Source of the DNA: Lichenicola sp964247755
GTDB lineage: Bacteria > Pseudomonadota > Alphaproteobacteria > Acetobacterales > Acetobacteraceae
Reading direction: 5' to 3'
Assembly (NCBI GenBank): GCA_964247755.1
Contig: CAXTVX010000006.1
Location: 1-64,000 of the forward strand
DNA: 64,000 nt
The notes beneath the pieces are model-generated. The model worked only from the letters and a program-made list of their open reading frames with translations. It was not told where the DNA came from and made no database searches. This document shows, piece after piece, positions 1 to 14,701 of the stretch. The first letter of the stretch is position 1. Each line of letters starts with the position of its first letter. The position numbers and the translations under genes are program-made.

Positions 1-179
1 AGGAGCTGCTGCCTAACGCCATGTTCCGGGTGAAGCTCGACAACGAGCACACCATCCTCGCCCATACCAGCGGCAAGATGCGCAAGAACCGGATCCGTGT
101 CCTCGCCGGAGACCGCGTCAACGTCGAGATGACGCCGTACGACCTGTCCAAGGGTCGAATCACCTTCCGCTTCAAGTAG
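1..179 (+). CDS. infA: Translation initiation factor IF-1 (5'-truncated by window edge)
   Basis: The reading frame enters at base 3 and ends with TAG at 177-179, giving the last 58 residues of a protein of about 72. Visible IF-1 hallmarks are FRVKLDN, the HTSGKMRKNRIRVLAGD stretch and the ending ITFRFK. IF-1 is a single OB-fold protein that binds the ribosomal A site during initiation. The start and promoter lie outside the window. maf follows after 8 bases, an arrangement common in alphaproteobacteria. Identification is secure despite truncation. Confidence 0.97.
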   Translation, partial: ELLPNAMFRVKLDNEHTILAHTSGKMRKNRIRVLAGDRVNVEMTPYDLSKGRITFRFK

Positions 180-187
180 GAACCGGG

Positions 188-790
188 TTGGCCGAACCCG
201 GGAACGGGGTTCCGCGCGCCAGGCTGTTCCTCGCCTCGGCGAGCCCGCGCCGGCGGGACCTGCTGGCGCAGATCGGCATCGTCCCCGACGCGATCCTCCA
301 ACCCGACATCGACGAGACGCCGCGACCGCGCGAGCTGCCCCGTGCCTATGTCGCGCGGCTGGCCGAGGCCAAGGCGGCCGCGGCCCTGCGCCTTGCGCCT
401 GACGTGGGGCTGGTGCTGGCGGCCGACACGGCCGTGGCGCTCGGGCGCCGCATCTTGCCCAAGGCGGAGGACGAGGCGTCCGCCAGGCGCTGCCTGTCGC
501 TGCTGTCGGGACGCCGGCACACGGTGCTCACCGCGGTGGTGCTGCGCCAACCGGACGGCAGCGCGTCGAGCCGGATCGTGGAAAGCGTGGTCGGCCTGTC
601 CCGCCTGTCCGACCGGCAGGTCGACGCGCTGATCGCGGCCGGCGACTGGCAGGGCAAGGCGGGCGGCTACGCCCTGCAGGGCCACATCGCCGCCTTCGTG
701 CGCTTCCTGTCCGGCAGCTACTCCAACGTGGTCGGCCTGCCGCTGTTCGAGACCGCGCAGCTGCTGCGCGGGCGCGGCTGGCTGCCGTGA
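188..790 (+). CDS. maf: Maf-family nucleoside triphosphate pyrophosphatase
   Basis: A 200-residue protein starting at TTG. Family motifs are the N-terminal SASPRRR (residues 17-23), AADTAV with Asp80 as the likely metal/catalytic residue, LPK near residue 92, SGRRHTVLTAV, and GKAGGYALQG near 155-164. Maf proteins hydrolyse dTTP/UTP or modified nucleotides to monophosphates, a house-cleaning role, and overexpression can block septation in some bacteria. The length is normal. The TTG start is chosen because it is the first start after infA and leaves a normal N-terminus. It sits between infA and an RNase E/G-like gene, and the 7-bp gap to the latter implies co-transcription. Confidence 0.93.
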   Translation: MAEPGNGVPRARLFLASASPRRRDLLAQIGIVPDAILQPDIDETPRPRELPRAYVARLAEAKAAAALRLAPDVGLVLAADTAVALGRRILPKAEDEASARRCLSLLSGRRHTVLTAVVLRQPDGSASSRIVESVVGLSRLSDRQVDALIAAGDWQGKAGGYALQGHIAAFVRFLSGSYSNVVGLPLFETAQLLRGRGWLP

Positions 791-797
791 CCGGTCG

Positions 798-1901
798 GTG
801 ACCATCCGGCTTCTGGCGGCCTGCAGTCCGGGCGAGGTCCGAGTCGCCGTGGTCGAGGAGGGGCACCTGCTGGACTACGCGTTGTGGCGGCCGGGCGCGC
901 CGGACGGCGTCGGCGACCTGCACCGCGGCCGGGTCGAGGCGGTGCTGCCGGCGCTGGGTGGCGCGTTCGTGTCGCTTGCCTCCGGTTCCGGCTTCTTGCC
1001 GCTCCGGGACGGCGATCCTCGCCTTGGCGATGGCGATCCGGTGCTGGTGCGGGTGGTCCGCAGCGCCCAGGGCGGCAAGGGGCCGCGGTTGCACCTGGCG
1101 GTCGAGGCGGGATGCGAGCCTGCGGGGCCGCATGGGCTGCTCGCCGCCGGTCCCGACCCGCTGAGCCGGTTCGCCGCGGCCCATCCCGACGCGCCGGTCG
1201 TCGCCGATGATCCTGTCCTCGCCGCCGAGCTGGCGCCGCAGCTGCGCAGCCGGATCACGCTCTCCGCGGTCGCCATCCCGGGCACGGTCGAGGCGCAGAT
1301 CGAGGCACTTTCGGACACCGAGATCGCCCTGCCTGGCGGCATGCGGGCCAGCATCCACCCGACCCCGGCCCTGGTCGCGGTCGACCTGGACGGTGGCGGT
1401 GCCAGTGCCGGACGGCAGGCCAAGCAGGTCGCACAGTTCGCTGGCAACCGGCACGCGGTCGGGCCGCTGCTGCACCAGCTGCGCCTGCGCAACCTGTCCG
1501 GCGCGATCCTGATCGACCTGGCGGGTCTCGCGGCGCGCAAGCGATCGGCGCTGCGGCCGGAGATCGAGGCGGCCCTAGCACTGGACCCGTTACAGCCGAG
1601 GCTGCTCGGCTTTACCGCGCTCGGGCTGGTGGAGATCCTGCGGCCACGCATCCACCCGCCGCTGCACGAGCTCCTGGCCGGACCGCATGCCGCCGCCCTT
1701 GCCGCCCTGCGTGCGGCCGACCGGGTCGCGGCGGCACCGCCGCATCGCCTGCCCGGTCTGGTTGCCGGGCTGGAGGTGGCGACGGCGCTGGAACGGGACC
1801 GTCCGGCACGCGATGCCCTGGCGCGACGCGCAGGCCGACCCATCTCGATCCGGATGGATCCTTCCCTTCCCGCCCTCGCCTGGAGTCTCGACCATGGCTG
1901 A
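798..1901 (+). CDS. Short ribonuclease E/G-family protein
   Basis: 367 residues from a GTG start. Residues about 37-100 resemble the S1 RNA-binding domain (HRGRVEAVLPALGGAFV). The catalytic core follows, with VAVDLDGGG (Asp196) and ILIDLAGL (Asp240) at the positions of the two metal-binding aspartates of RNase E, then LLGFTALGLVEILRPR. RNase G is normally near 490 residues. Here the CPxCxG zinc-link that stabilises the dimer is absent (AGPHAAA at that place), and the residue equivalent to RNase E Asn305 is Asp198. These features suggest either a divergent nuclease or one with altered oligomerisation or activity. The stop overlaps the yacG start by 8 bases. Family assignment is firm; activity is uncertain. 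Confidence 0.85.
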   Translation: MTIRLLAACSPGEVRVAVVEEGHLLDYALWRPGAPDGVGDLHRGRVEAVLPALGGAFVSLASGSGFLPLRDGDPRLGDGDPVLVRVVRSAQGGKGPRLHLAVEAGCEPAGPHGLLAAGPDPLSRFAAAHPDAPVVADDPVLAAELAPQLRSRITLSAVAIPGTVEAQIEALSDTEIALPGGMRASIHPTPALVAVDLDGGGASAGRQAKQVAQFAGNRHAVGPLLHQLRLRNLSGAILIDLAGLAARKRSALRPEIEAALALDPLQPRLLGFTALGLVEILRPRIHPPLHELLAGPHAAALAALRAADRVAAAPPHRLPGLVAGLEVATALERDRPARDALARRAGRPISIRMDPSLPALAWSLDHG

Positions 1902-2115
1902 TCCGGCCACACCGGCGGCGACCGTGCACGCGTCGGCACCGTGCCCGATCTGCGGTCGGCCGTCGCAGACCCAGCATCGTCCGTTCTGCTCGATCCGCTG
2001 CGCCGACGCGGATCTCGGCCGCTGGCTCACCGGCCAGTATCGTGTTCCGGGACCGCCGGCCGATCCCGACGATCCGGCCGGGGGCCGGCTTGATCCGGAG
2101 GAAGGCATGGGCTAA
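1894..2115 (+). CDS. yacG: DNA gyrase inhibitor YacG, zinc-binding
   Basis: A 73-residue protein with the four zinc ligands Cys17, Cys20, Cys32 and Cys36 in CPIC...FCSIRC, followed by DLGRWLTGQYRVPG, the conserved helix of this family. E. coli YacG binds GyrB and inhibits gyrase. The ATG lies inside the end of the upstream RNase E/G-like gene, in another frame, suggesting translational coupling. The C-terminal tail is rich in Pro and Asp. It is the last gene of the infA-maf-RNase-yacG run, and tRNA-Phe follows after 50 bases. Confidence 0.93.
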   Translation: MADPATPAATVHASAPCPICGRPSQTQHRPFCSIRCADADLGRWLTGQYRVPGPPADPDDPAGGRLDPEEGMG

Positions 2116-2165
2116 AGCCTGCGCCACCAACGGACCGGCGCTGCGCCACGTCCAGCAGGGCAGAA

Positions 2166-2241
2166 GCCCGGGTAGCTCAGTTGGTAGAGCATGCGACTGA
2201 AAATCGCAGTGTCGGTGGTTCGAATCCGCCCCCGGGCACCA
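2166..2241 (+). tRNA. tRNA-Phe (GAA)
   Basis: A 76-base cloverleaf with acceptor GCCCGGG (2166-2172) pairing to CCCGGGC (2231-2237), discriminator A and an encoded CCA at 2239-2241. The anticodon arm TGCGA/TCGCA closes the loop CTGAAAA with anticodon GAA at 2199-2201. The T-arm contains GGTTCGAATCC. All invariant positions appear intact. Confidence 0.97.
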
Positions 2242-2291
2242 TGTCTCGCCGCTTGTTCCCAGCCCCGTCCCCGTTCCCGGAGGGCTCGTCC

Positions 2292-3143
2292 ATGACGGCG
2301 CCGCGATCCACAGCCGCCGCCGAGCCGCTCCTCGACCTCCAGCCGGAAGACCCCCGCACACGCCTGCGCCATGCGTTGCGCGACCTCGGCGAGGCCGGTC
2401 GCCTGTGGCGCCTGTGCTGGACGCTGGGCTGGCTCGACGTGAAGCTGCGCTATCGCGGCTCGGTGCTCGGACCGTTCTGGCTGACCGCGTCCACCGCGGT
2501 GATGGTGGCGGCGATGAGCCTGTTGTACACCACCTTGTTCAGGATCGACCTTCGCACCTACATGCCCTTCCTGTCGCTGTCGCTGGTGCTGTGGGGTTTC
2601 ATCGGCGGGGTCGTGAACGAGGGCGCCACCTGCTTCACCGCCGCGGAAGGCATGATCCGCTCCATGCGGTTGCCGTTCGCGCTGCACGCGGCGCGGTGCA
2701 TCATACGCAACATCCTGGTGCTGCTGCACAACGTGCTGGTGATCGTGGTGGTGTTCGCGATCTTCCGCATCTGGCCGGGTCTTCACGCGTTGTGGGCGCT
2801 GCCCGGGGCGGCGCTGTGGCTGCTGGACGCGGTGGCGGCTTGCCTGCTGCTGGGCACGCTCGGCGCGCGCTACCGCGACATCCCGCCGATCATCGTCAGC
2901 CTGATGCAGATCTTCTTCTTCGTCAGCCCGATCATCTGGCGGCCGGAGCTGATCACGCATGGCCATGCCTGGCTGCAGCTGAACCCGTTCTATGCCCTGA
3001 TCGAGATCGTGCGGCGCCCATTGCTGGGCGAGCAGGCCAGCGGGCATCTGTGGCGGCTGGCGGTGTATGACAGCGTCCTGCTGTGGACCGCGGCCCTGCT
3101 GCTGTTCATGCGGGTGCGCGCCCGACTCGCCTACTGGATCTGA
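2292..3143 (+). CDS. ABC-2 type permease, polysaccharide/O-antigen export (Wzm-like)
   Basis: 283 residues. The N-terminal cytoplasmic segment carries LDVKLRYRGSVLGPFW, the signature stretch of Wzm/KpsM-type permeases, followed by about six hydrophobic segments. It should form the membrane half of an exporter for lipid-linked or capsular polysaccharide. The ATG at 2292 is chosen because GGAGG at 2279-2283 lies 8 bases upstream. An in-frame ATG at 2241 overlaps the tRNA CCA end and lacks such a site. The ATPase gene follows after 4 bases. No glycosyltransferase genes adjoin, so the substrate cannot be named. Confidence 0.9.
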   Translation: MTAPRSTAAAEPLLDLQPEDPRTRLRHALRDLGEAGRLWRLCWTLGWLDVKLRYRGSVLGPFWLTASTAVMVAAMSLLYTTLFRIDLRTYMPFLSLSLVLWGFIGGVVNEGATCFTAAEGMIRSMRLPFALHAARCIIRNILVLLHNVLVIVVVFAIFRIWPGLHALWALPGAALWLLDAVAACLLLGTLGARYRDIPPIIVSLMQIFFFVSPIIWRPELITHGHAWLQLNPFYALIEIVRRPLLGEQASGHLWRLAVYDSVLLWTAALLLFMRVRARLAYWI

Positions 3144-3147
3144 CACG

Positions 3148-3963
<816 letters not shown>

Positions 3964-3970
3964 GGTGGCG

Positions 3971-4045
3971 TGGTGGGCCGGGTGGGGTTCGAACCCACGA
4001 CCATTCGATTAAAAGTCGAATGCTCTACCGCTGAGCTACCGGCCC
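3971..4045 (-). tRNA. tRNA-Lys (TTT)
   Basis: Read on the minus strand, a 75-base tRNA with acceptor GGGCCGG/CCGGCCC, discriminator A and encoded CCA (complement at 3971-3973). The anticodon stem ATTCGA/TCGAAT closes the loop CTTTTAA, anticodon TTT. The T-arm has GGGTTCGAACCCC. It sits just after the ABC exporter genes and points against them. Confidence 0.97.
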
Positions 4046-4050
4046 ATGGC

Positions 4051-4077
4051 GCAGGCGGCCCATTGGGCCTTGCCTGC
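4051..4077. terminator. Hairpin without T-tract downstream of the cyclophilin gene
   Basis: GCAGGC-GGCCC (4051-4061) pairs with GGGCC-TT-GCCTGC (4065-4077), an 11-bp stem with a 2-base bulge and a 3-base loop. It lies 13 bases past the end of the minus-strand cyclophilin gene and just before tRNA-Lys. Neither strand has a T-run, so termination is inferred from strength and position only. Confidence 0.45.
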
Positions 4078-4089
4078 CGTCGCAGCTGA

Positions 4090-4590
4090 TCAGGCGGCGG
4101 GAGCCGACGCCGGACGCATCGTCACGATCCGGTCGGGATCGGTCACGGTGCCGCTCCCGCCGGCGCCCCGCTTGATCTGGTCGACCAGCTCCATGCCTTC
4201 AATGACTTCGCCGAAGATGGTGTACTGCCCGTCCAGGCTCGGCGCCGGCGCGAACATGATGAAGAACTGGCTGTTGGCGCTGTGCGGGTGCGCGGTGCGC
4301 GCCGCCCCCAGCGTGCCGCGGACAAACCGGACCTTGTTGGTGAACTCCGACTTCAGGTCCGGCAGTTGGCTGCCACCGGTGCCGGTGCCGGTCGGGTCGC
4401 CGCTCTGGGCCATGAAGCCCTCGATCACCCGGTGGAACGGCACGTTGTCGTAGAACCCTTCCGCCGACAGGGCGCGGAACCGCTCGGCATGCGCCGGCGC
4501 CAGGTCCGGCCGCAGCCGGATCACGACCCGGCCGGTCTTGAGCTCGAGGTGGATGAGGTCCGCGTTCGGCGCGGCGGTCGTCTCGGACAT
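4090..4590 (-). CDS. Peptidyl-prolyl cis-trans isomerase, cyclophilin type
   Basis: 166 residues with the cyclophilin core: FYDNVPFHRVIEGFMAQSGDPTGTG, HSANSQFFIMFAP, LDGQYTIFGEVIEGMELVDQI. The active-site Arg (in FHRVI) and the Phe/Gln residues are present. It catalyses prolyl isomerisation in folding. No signal peptide is visible, so it is probably cytoplasmic (PpiB-like). The ATG at 4590 matches the length of the family. It lies 26 bases after coaD and is probably the last gene of a gyrA-coaD-ppi operon. Confidence 0.93.
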   Translation of the reverse strand: MSETTAAPNADLIHLELKTGRVVIRLRPDLAPAHAERFRALSAEGFYDNVPFHRVIEGFMAQSGDPTGTGTGGSQLPDLKSEFTNKVRFVRGTLGAARTAHPHSANSQFFIMFAPAPSLDGQYTIFGEVIEGMELVDQIKRGAGGSGTVTDPDRIVTMRPASAPAA

Positions 4591-4616
4591 GTTGGCTTCC
4601 CTGGTAAGAACGCGGA

Positions 4617-5115
4617 TCAGCGCAGCTTGGCCATGATCCGGGCATGCGTGAAGGTGGGCACGAAGGAGGAGATCTCGCCACCGAGCCGGGCGATCTCCTT
4701 CACCAGACGCGACGAGATGAACTGGTAGCGCTCGGTGGCCATCAGGAACAGCGTCTCGATCCCCGGGTCGAGGCGGTGGTTCATGCCGAACATCTGCGTC
4801 TCGTAGTCGTAGTCGGTGACGACGCGAAGCCCGCGTATGATCACGTTCGCCCCGTTCTGCCGTGCGCACTGCACCAGCAGGTTGTCGAAGCCGACCACCT
4901 CAATCGGGGTGCCGGTGTCGGCAGCGATCGGCGCCACCTCGTGCGCCACGCACTCGACCCGCTCCTCCAGGCTCATCAGCGGCTGCTTGCCGACATTGGC
5001 GGCCACCCCCACCACCAGGCGCTCCACCAGCCGCGCGCCGCGCGCGATCACGTCGAGATGGCCGCGGGTGATGGGGTCGAAGGTGCCCGGGTAGAGGCCG
5101 ACATGGGCCCGCGGG

Positions 5116-5123
<8 letters not shown>
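4617..5123 (-). CDS. coaD: Phosphopantetheine adenylyltransferase
   Basis: 168 residues, normal for CoaD, the penultimate step of coenzyme A synthesis (4'-phosphopantetheine + ATP to dephospho-CoA). Motifs are YPGTFDPITRGH (11-22, the nucleotidyltransferase T/HxGH site), IIRGLRVVTDYDYE and the C-terminal SSRLVKEIA. The ATG lies 8 bases inside the end of gyrA, implying translational coupling. Confidence 0.96.
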
Positions 5124-8100
<2,977 letters not shown>

Positions 8101-8260
8101 CAGGAAATCCGTCAGTCGGGCGCCGGATCACGGCGGCCGAAGCGCTCGGCGCCGGCTGCCTGGTCAGGCGCGCAAGGAAACACGGCGCCGCTTCATGCGC
8201 ACCGCGGCGCGCAGACTAGCACGCGTGCCGCCATCGCGGAAACATGCGGCGCCGAAGGCG

Positions 8261-8815
8261 CTAGAACGGGATCTCGTCGTCCAGGTCGTTGCCGGACGGC
8301 TCCCAGCCACCGCTGCCGCCGCCGCCCTGGCCTCCTTGGCCGCCGCCGGACGGTGCCCGTGCACCGCCACGCGGCGCGCCGGTCGCCTTCGCGGCGCCGC
8401 TGTAGTTCCCGCCGCTGCTGCTGCCGCCATAGCCGGCCTCGCCGCCGGCTTCCTCACCGCCGCGGCCGGAGTCGAGCAGGGTCAGCTCGCCGCGGAACCG
8501 GTCGATCACCACCTCGGTGGTGTACTTTTCCTGTCCCGACTGGTCGGTCCACTTGCGTGTCTGCAGCGAGCCCTCGACGTAGACCTTCTTGCCCTTGCGG
8601 CAGTAGCGCTCGACCACGTCGGCGATGCGCTCGTTGAACACCACCACGCGATGCCACTCGGTCTTCTCGCGCCGCTCGCCGGAGCCCTTGTCGTTCCAGG
8701 TCTCGCTGGTCGCCAGGGTGAAGTTGACGATCTTGGTCCCGTTCTGGGCATTCCGGACCTCCGGATCCTTTCCCAGGTTCCCGACCAGGATCACCTTGTT
8801 GACGCTGCCGGCCAT
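8261..8815 (-). CDS. ssb: Single-stranded DNA-binding protein
   Basis: 184 residues: an N-terminal OB-fold (VNKVILVGNLGKDPEVR, EWHRVVVFNE, KKVYVEGSLQTRKW), a Gly/Ser-rich linker (about 120-170), and the acidic partner-binding tail DLDDEIPF. It binds ssDNA during replication, repair and recombination. The gene is divergent from uvrA, and the 153-base gap between them contains a LexA box that could regulate both. About 160 bases without a recognisable feature separate its stop from gyrA. Confidence 0.97.
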   Translation of the reverse strand: MAGSVNKVILVGNLGKDPEVRNAQNGTKIVNFTLATSETWNDKGSGERREKTEWHRVVVFNERIADVVERYCRKGKKVYVEGSLQTRKWTDQSGQEKYTTEVVIDRFRGELTLLDSGRGGEEAGGEAGYGGSSSGGNYSGAAKATGAPRGGARAPSGGGQGGQGGGGSGGWEPSGNDLDDEIPF

Positions 8816-8920
8816 CGCAACTTCCTGTTCCGCTCCCGGATCCGCCCATGTGCGGCGCCGGCGTCCATCATGTGGGGTCGCAGCCCCTTACCTACGCGCC
8901 GTACCATGACGGCGGAATAC

Positions 8921-8935
8921 GAACATAGTATGAAC
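8921..8935. promoter_or_regulatory. LexA (SOS) box between ssb and uvrA
   Basis: GAAC (8921-8924), seven bases, GAAC (8932-8935). This is the reverse complement of the direct repeat GTTC-N7-GTTC known as the LexA operator of alphaproteobacteria. It lies 34 bases before the uvrA start and 106 before the ssb start. A -10-like TAGTAT at 8926-8931 falls within the box, so LexA binding could occlude a uvrA promoter. The match is exact; regulation is inferred. Confidence 0.8.
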
Positions 8936-8968
8936 AGGAGGAACCGCTTGGCAAAGAGGAGCCCGGAC

Positions 8969-11863
<2,895 letters not shown>

Positions 11864-11897
11864 GCGTTGGAGGCGGCATCCGAACAGGAGTCTCCCC

Positions 11898-12776
11898 ATG
11901 CCGGACCAGCCCCAGACCGTCGGCTTCATCGGCTATGGCGCCATGGCCGTGCTCATGGCCACGCATGTCCGTGCGGCCGGTTACCGTACGATCGCCTACA
12001 CGCCGTCCGCCAAGGGCGGCGAGGCGGCAGACGGCTCCGCCATGCTGCCATCGCCGCGGGCGCTGGCCGAGGCGAGCGACATCGTCCTGGTGTCGGTGCC
12101 GAACGACGACGCGCTGGCGGCCTCCGCCTATGGCGAGGACGGCTTCCTACGTGGGCTGAAGCAGGGCGGCTTGGTGATCAACACCAGCTCGGTGTCGCCG
12201 GACGCCTCGCGCCGGCTGGCTGTGACAGGCGGGGAGCGGCAACTCGCCGTGCTCGACGCGCCCGTGTCCGGCAGCACCCCGGAAGCCAAGGCAGGTGAGC
12301 TGGTGGTGCTGGTGGGTGGCGACGCGGCCGACGTGGCGCGGGCCAAGCCGATCCTGGACGCGATCGGCAAGAAAACGGTGCATGTCGGCCCGTCCGGACA
12401 GGGCTCCACCGTCAAGCTCGTGGTCAACGGCATCATGGTATCCAGCATGGCGGTGATCGCCGAGGCGGTGTCCTACGGGGTGGCGGCCGGGCTTGACCGC
12501 GACGCGCTGCTGCAGACGCTGGACGGGGTCGCGGTGATCTCGCCGCACCACAAGCACAAGCTCGCGGCGGCCGGTGGCGGGGACATCGCAGCGCAGTTCC
12601 CGGCCTGGCTCGCGCACAAGGATCTCGGCCTGCTGCTGGCCGATGCGGCGGCGCATGGCGTGCCGGTGCCGGCCAACGCCGCCGCGACGCAGCTCATGTC
12701 CCTCACCACCCGCAGCCACGGCAAGGACGACTATTCTGCCGTGCTTCCAGTCACGGAAGCCCTGGGCGGCGGCTGA
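11898..12776 (+). CDS. NAD(P)-dependent beta-hydroxyacid dehydrogenase (3-hydroxyisobutyrate dehydrogenase family)
   Basis: 292 residues with an N-terminal Rossmann fold. The dinucleotide motif reads GFIGYGAMA (9-17) where the family usually has GxGxMG. The substrate motif DAPVSGSTPEAKAGEL (120-135) and the catalytic-lysine motif GQGSTVKLVVN (Lys173) follow, with HKDLGLL near the C-terminus. Relatives reduce or oxidise 3-hydroxyisobutyrate, tartronate semialdehyde, or glyoxylate/succinic semialdehyde; the sequence alone does not decide. It follows uvrA by 34 bases and faces an SDR gene convergently. Confidence 0.85.
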   Translation: MPDQPQTVGFIGYGAMAVLMATHVRAAGYRTIAYTPSAKGGEAADGSAMLPSPRALAEASDIVLVSVPNDDALAASAYGEDGFLRGLKQGGLVINTSSVSPDASRRLAVTGGERQLAVLDAPVSGSTPEAKAGELVVLVGGDAADVARAKPILDAIGKKTVHVGPSGQGSTVKLVVNGIMVSSMAVIAEAVSYGVAAGLDRDALLQTLDGVAVISPHHKHKLAAAGGGDIAAQFPAWLAHKDLGLLLADAAAHGVPVPANAAATQLMSLTTRSHGKDDYSAVLPVTEALGGG

Positions 12777-12785
12777 CCGGGTCTC

Positions 12786-13634
12786 CTAATGCTCCAGGAA
12801 CGCGGCGAAGGCGGCCGCGTGGTCAGGGTGCCAGCGTGACAGCGGCGGCCGGTTCTCGACGAGGTCGCCGGCTGCCCACAGGATGCGCTTTTCGTCCAGC
12901 GCACGTGTGACGTCGTTGTCCGGACACAGGATGTAGAAGTCGCCGTGCCCGAGGCGCTCCAGCATGAAGTCGACCGTCTGCTCCGGGGTCCAGGCGGCGG
13001 CCGGCTTCTCGGTGCGCCCGTTCGCGGTGAGCGGGGTGAACACGAAGCCCGGGATCAGCAGGTGCGCCGTCACCGTGCAGCCCGGGCGGTTGCGCAGGTC
13101 GTGTTGCACCGCTTCCGCGAACGCCTTCACCCCGGCCTTGGCGACGTTGTAGGCGGGATCGCCCGGCGGCGTGGTGATGCCCTGCTTGGAGCCGGTGATC
13201 ACGACCAGTCCGGGGCCACCCGCCGACAGCAGGCCGGGCAGGAACGCGTGGACGGTGTCGATCACGCCGTGGAGGTTGACCTGCAGGATCCTGGTCCAGC
13301 TGTCCCCGTCGCCGAGAATGGCGCTTCCAGGCTGCACCGCCGCGTTGGCCATCACCACGTCGACCCGACCGAACCGGCTGGACACCGCGTCCACCAGCGC
13401 CGCCAGCGAGGCACGCGAGGAAACATCGGTCGCGACGGCCTGCACCGCCTCGGCGCCGCGCGGCGAGCCGGCAGCAACGGTTGCCGCCGCCGCCGCCAGC
13501 GTGGCTCCGGGCCGGTCGGCGATGACCACGGACAAACCCATCGCGGCGAAGCGTCGACAGGCTGCGAGGCCGATGCCGGACGCACCGCCGGTCACGACCG
13601 CCACGTGAAGCGGCTTCAACGCGTCTGCACCCAT
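12786..13634 (-). CDS. Short-chain dehydrogenase/reductase
   Basis: 282 residues, classical SDR: cofactor motif TGGASGIG (15-22), NAAV near 97-100, and the catalytic triad Ser149, Tyr162 and Lys166 (YNVAK). An Asp after strand 2 (IADRPG) suggests NAD preference. The last 80 residues (VFTPLTANGR, LERLGHGDFYILCPDNDVTR) resemble a subgroup of uncharacterised alphaproteobacterial SDRs. The substrate is unknown. It is convergent with the upstream dehydrogenase, with only 9 bases between stops. Confidence 0.85.
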   Translation of the reverse strand: MGADALKPLHVAVVTGGASGIGLAACRRFAAMGLSVVIADRPGATLAAAAATVAAGSPRGAEAVQAVATDVSSRASLAALVDAVSSRFGRVDVVMANAAVQPGSAILGDGDSWTRILQVNLHGVIDTVHAFLPGLLSAGGPGLVVITGSKQGITTPPGDPAYNVAKAGVKAFAEAVQHDLRNRPGCTVTAHLLIPGFVFTPLTANGRTEKPAAAWTPEQTVDFMLERLGHGDFYILCPDNDVTRALDEKRILWAAGDLVENRPPLSRWHPDHAAAFAAFLEH

Positions 13635-13773
13635 CGGCTTGTCCTCGCAACGTCGTCTGGCGCTGATGTAGCAGCCCGTTGCACCAGAGGTGAACGACCG
13701 GATGGCCGATGATCATCTCGTTCCGGCGATGCTCCGGCCGTCGGTCAGGCCGGCCGGAAACCTCCGCCGGCTG

Positions 13774-14604
13774 TCAGGCAGGCAGCATCGAGGCAGCCAG
13801 CACCGCGAAACGGTCTCCGAGGCCGCGATCGCGCGGCGCGTGCGAAGACGTCCCGCCATCCCGCGTCAGGTCGCGCCGCGCCAGGACCAGCGGCAGCAGC
13901 GCCACGCGTTGGGCGCCACGCAACGGGGGGCCGTCCGCTTCGCGCAGGAATGCATCCCCTTCCCGCTTCAGCGCGTCGCGCAGCTCCGGCAGCGCCGCCG
14001 CATCCTGCGCCAGCCGCTCCTGCGACGTCCCGGCCTGGTCCAGCATCTCCTCCGGCATCGGGCATCGTCCCGACGCCAGGATCGCCGGTAGGTGCCGGCG
14101 TAGCGCCCCGGTGCCATAGGCCGCCCCCACAGCCGCCAGCCTGTTCTCGTGTTCGGGCGCGATCCCGAGCACCTGGCCGATCGCCTGCTGCACGCCGCCG
14201 GCACCCGACCTCATGGCCGACCGCCATTCCGCCAGCGCCCACATCCCCTCCGCTTCCGACTCACGGGCTGAGACCAGCCCGAGCAGCGTGTCCGGCCGCA
14301 CCGCCCCGTCGTCGAGCAGCGTGCGCAGCCGGGTGGCCACCGGCTGCGCACGCCAGTCGTTCCGCCGGCCTTCCACCACCTCGCGCCACCATTGCAGCCG
14401 GATCAGGGCGGCGATCGGCCCGCTGCCGGACCGCGACGACGGCAACTCGAGCGCCCGGACCAGCTCGTGGTTGAAGGCGATCAGCGTGAACAGCGCTTCG
14501 CGCTTCGCCGCCGGCGCCGGCAGCGCGGTCAGGAACCGGTCGGGATCGACGCGCCGCGCCAACGCGGCGCCGGAACCGGATCCTGCCTTGTCATCTTTGG
14601 ACAT
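13774..14604 (-). CDS. Squalene/phytoene synthase-family protein, degenerate (NDUFAF6-like)
   Basis: 276 residues. DPDRFLTALPAPAAKREALFTLIAFNHEL and IRLQWWREVVEG match the all-alpha squalene/phytoene synthase fold. The Asp-rich substrate-binding motifs are lost: FNHEL stands where active enzymes have a DDxxD-type site, and the second motif is also missing. This pattern is typical of NDUFAF6-like proteins, whose mitochondrial member assists complex I assembly. A prenyl-transfer activity is therefore unlikely. The start at 14604 gives MSKDDKAG before the conserved RVDPDRF. It is divergent from sodB, 97 bases away. Confidence 0.72.
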   Translation of the reverse strand: MSKDDKAGSGSGAALARRVDPDRFLTALPAPAAKREALFTLIAFNHELVRALELPSSRSGSGPIAALIRLQWWREVVEGRRNDWRAQPVATRLRTLLDDGAVRPDTLLGLVSARESEAEGMWALAEWRSAMRSGAGGVQQAIGQVLGIAPEHENRLAAVGAAYGTGALRRHLPAILASGRCPMPEEMLDQAGTSQERLAQDAAALPELRDALKREGDAFLREADGPPLRGAQRVALLPLVLARRDLTRDGGTSSHAPRDRGLGDRFAVLAASMLPA

Positions 14605-14701
14605 GGCGCCCAGATGGAGCCGACTTGGCGGCGCAGCAAGCTGCGAAGGCAAGCGGTCGTTGGCCGCGCCGCGGCCAAGCAACCTTTGAGGAGAACATCC
14701 C

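Noticed and set aside
2241..2243. ATG overlapping the tRNA-Phe CCA as permease start
   Set aside because: In frame, but lacks a ribosome site and overlaps the mature tRNA end; ATG 2292 has GGAGG at proper spacing.
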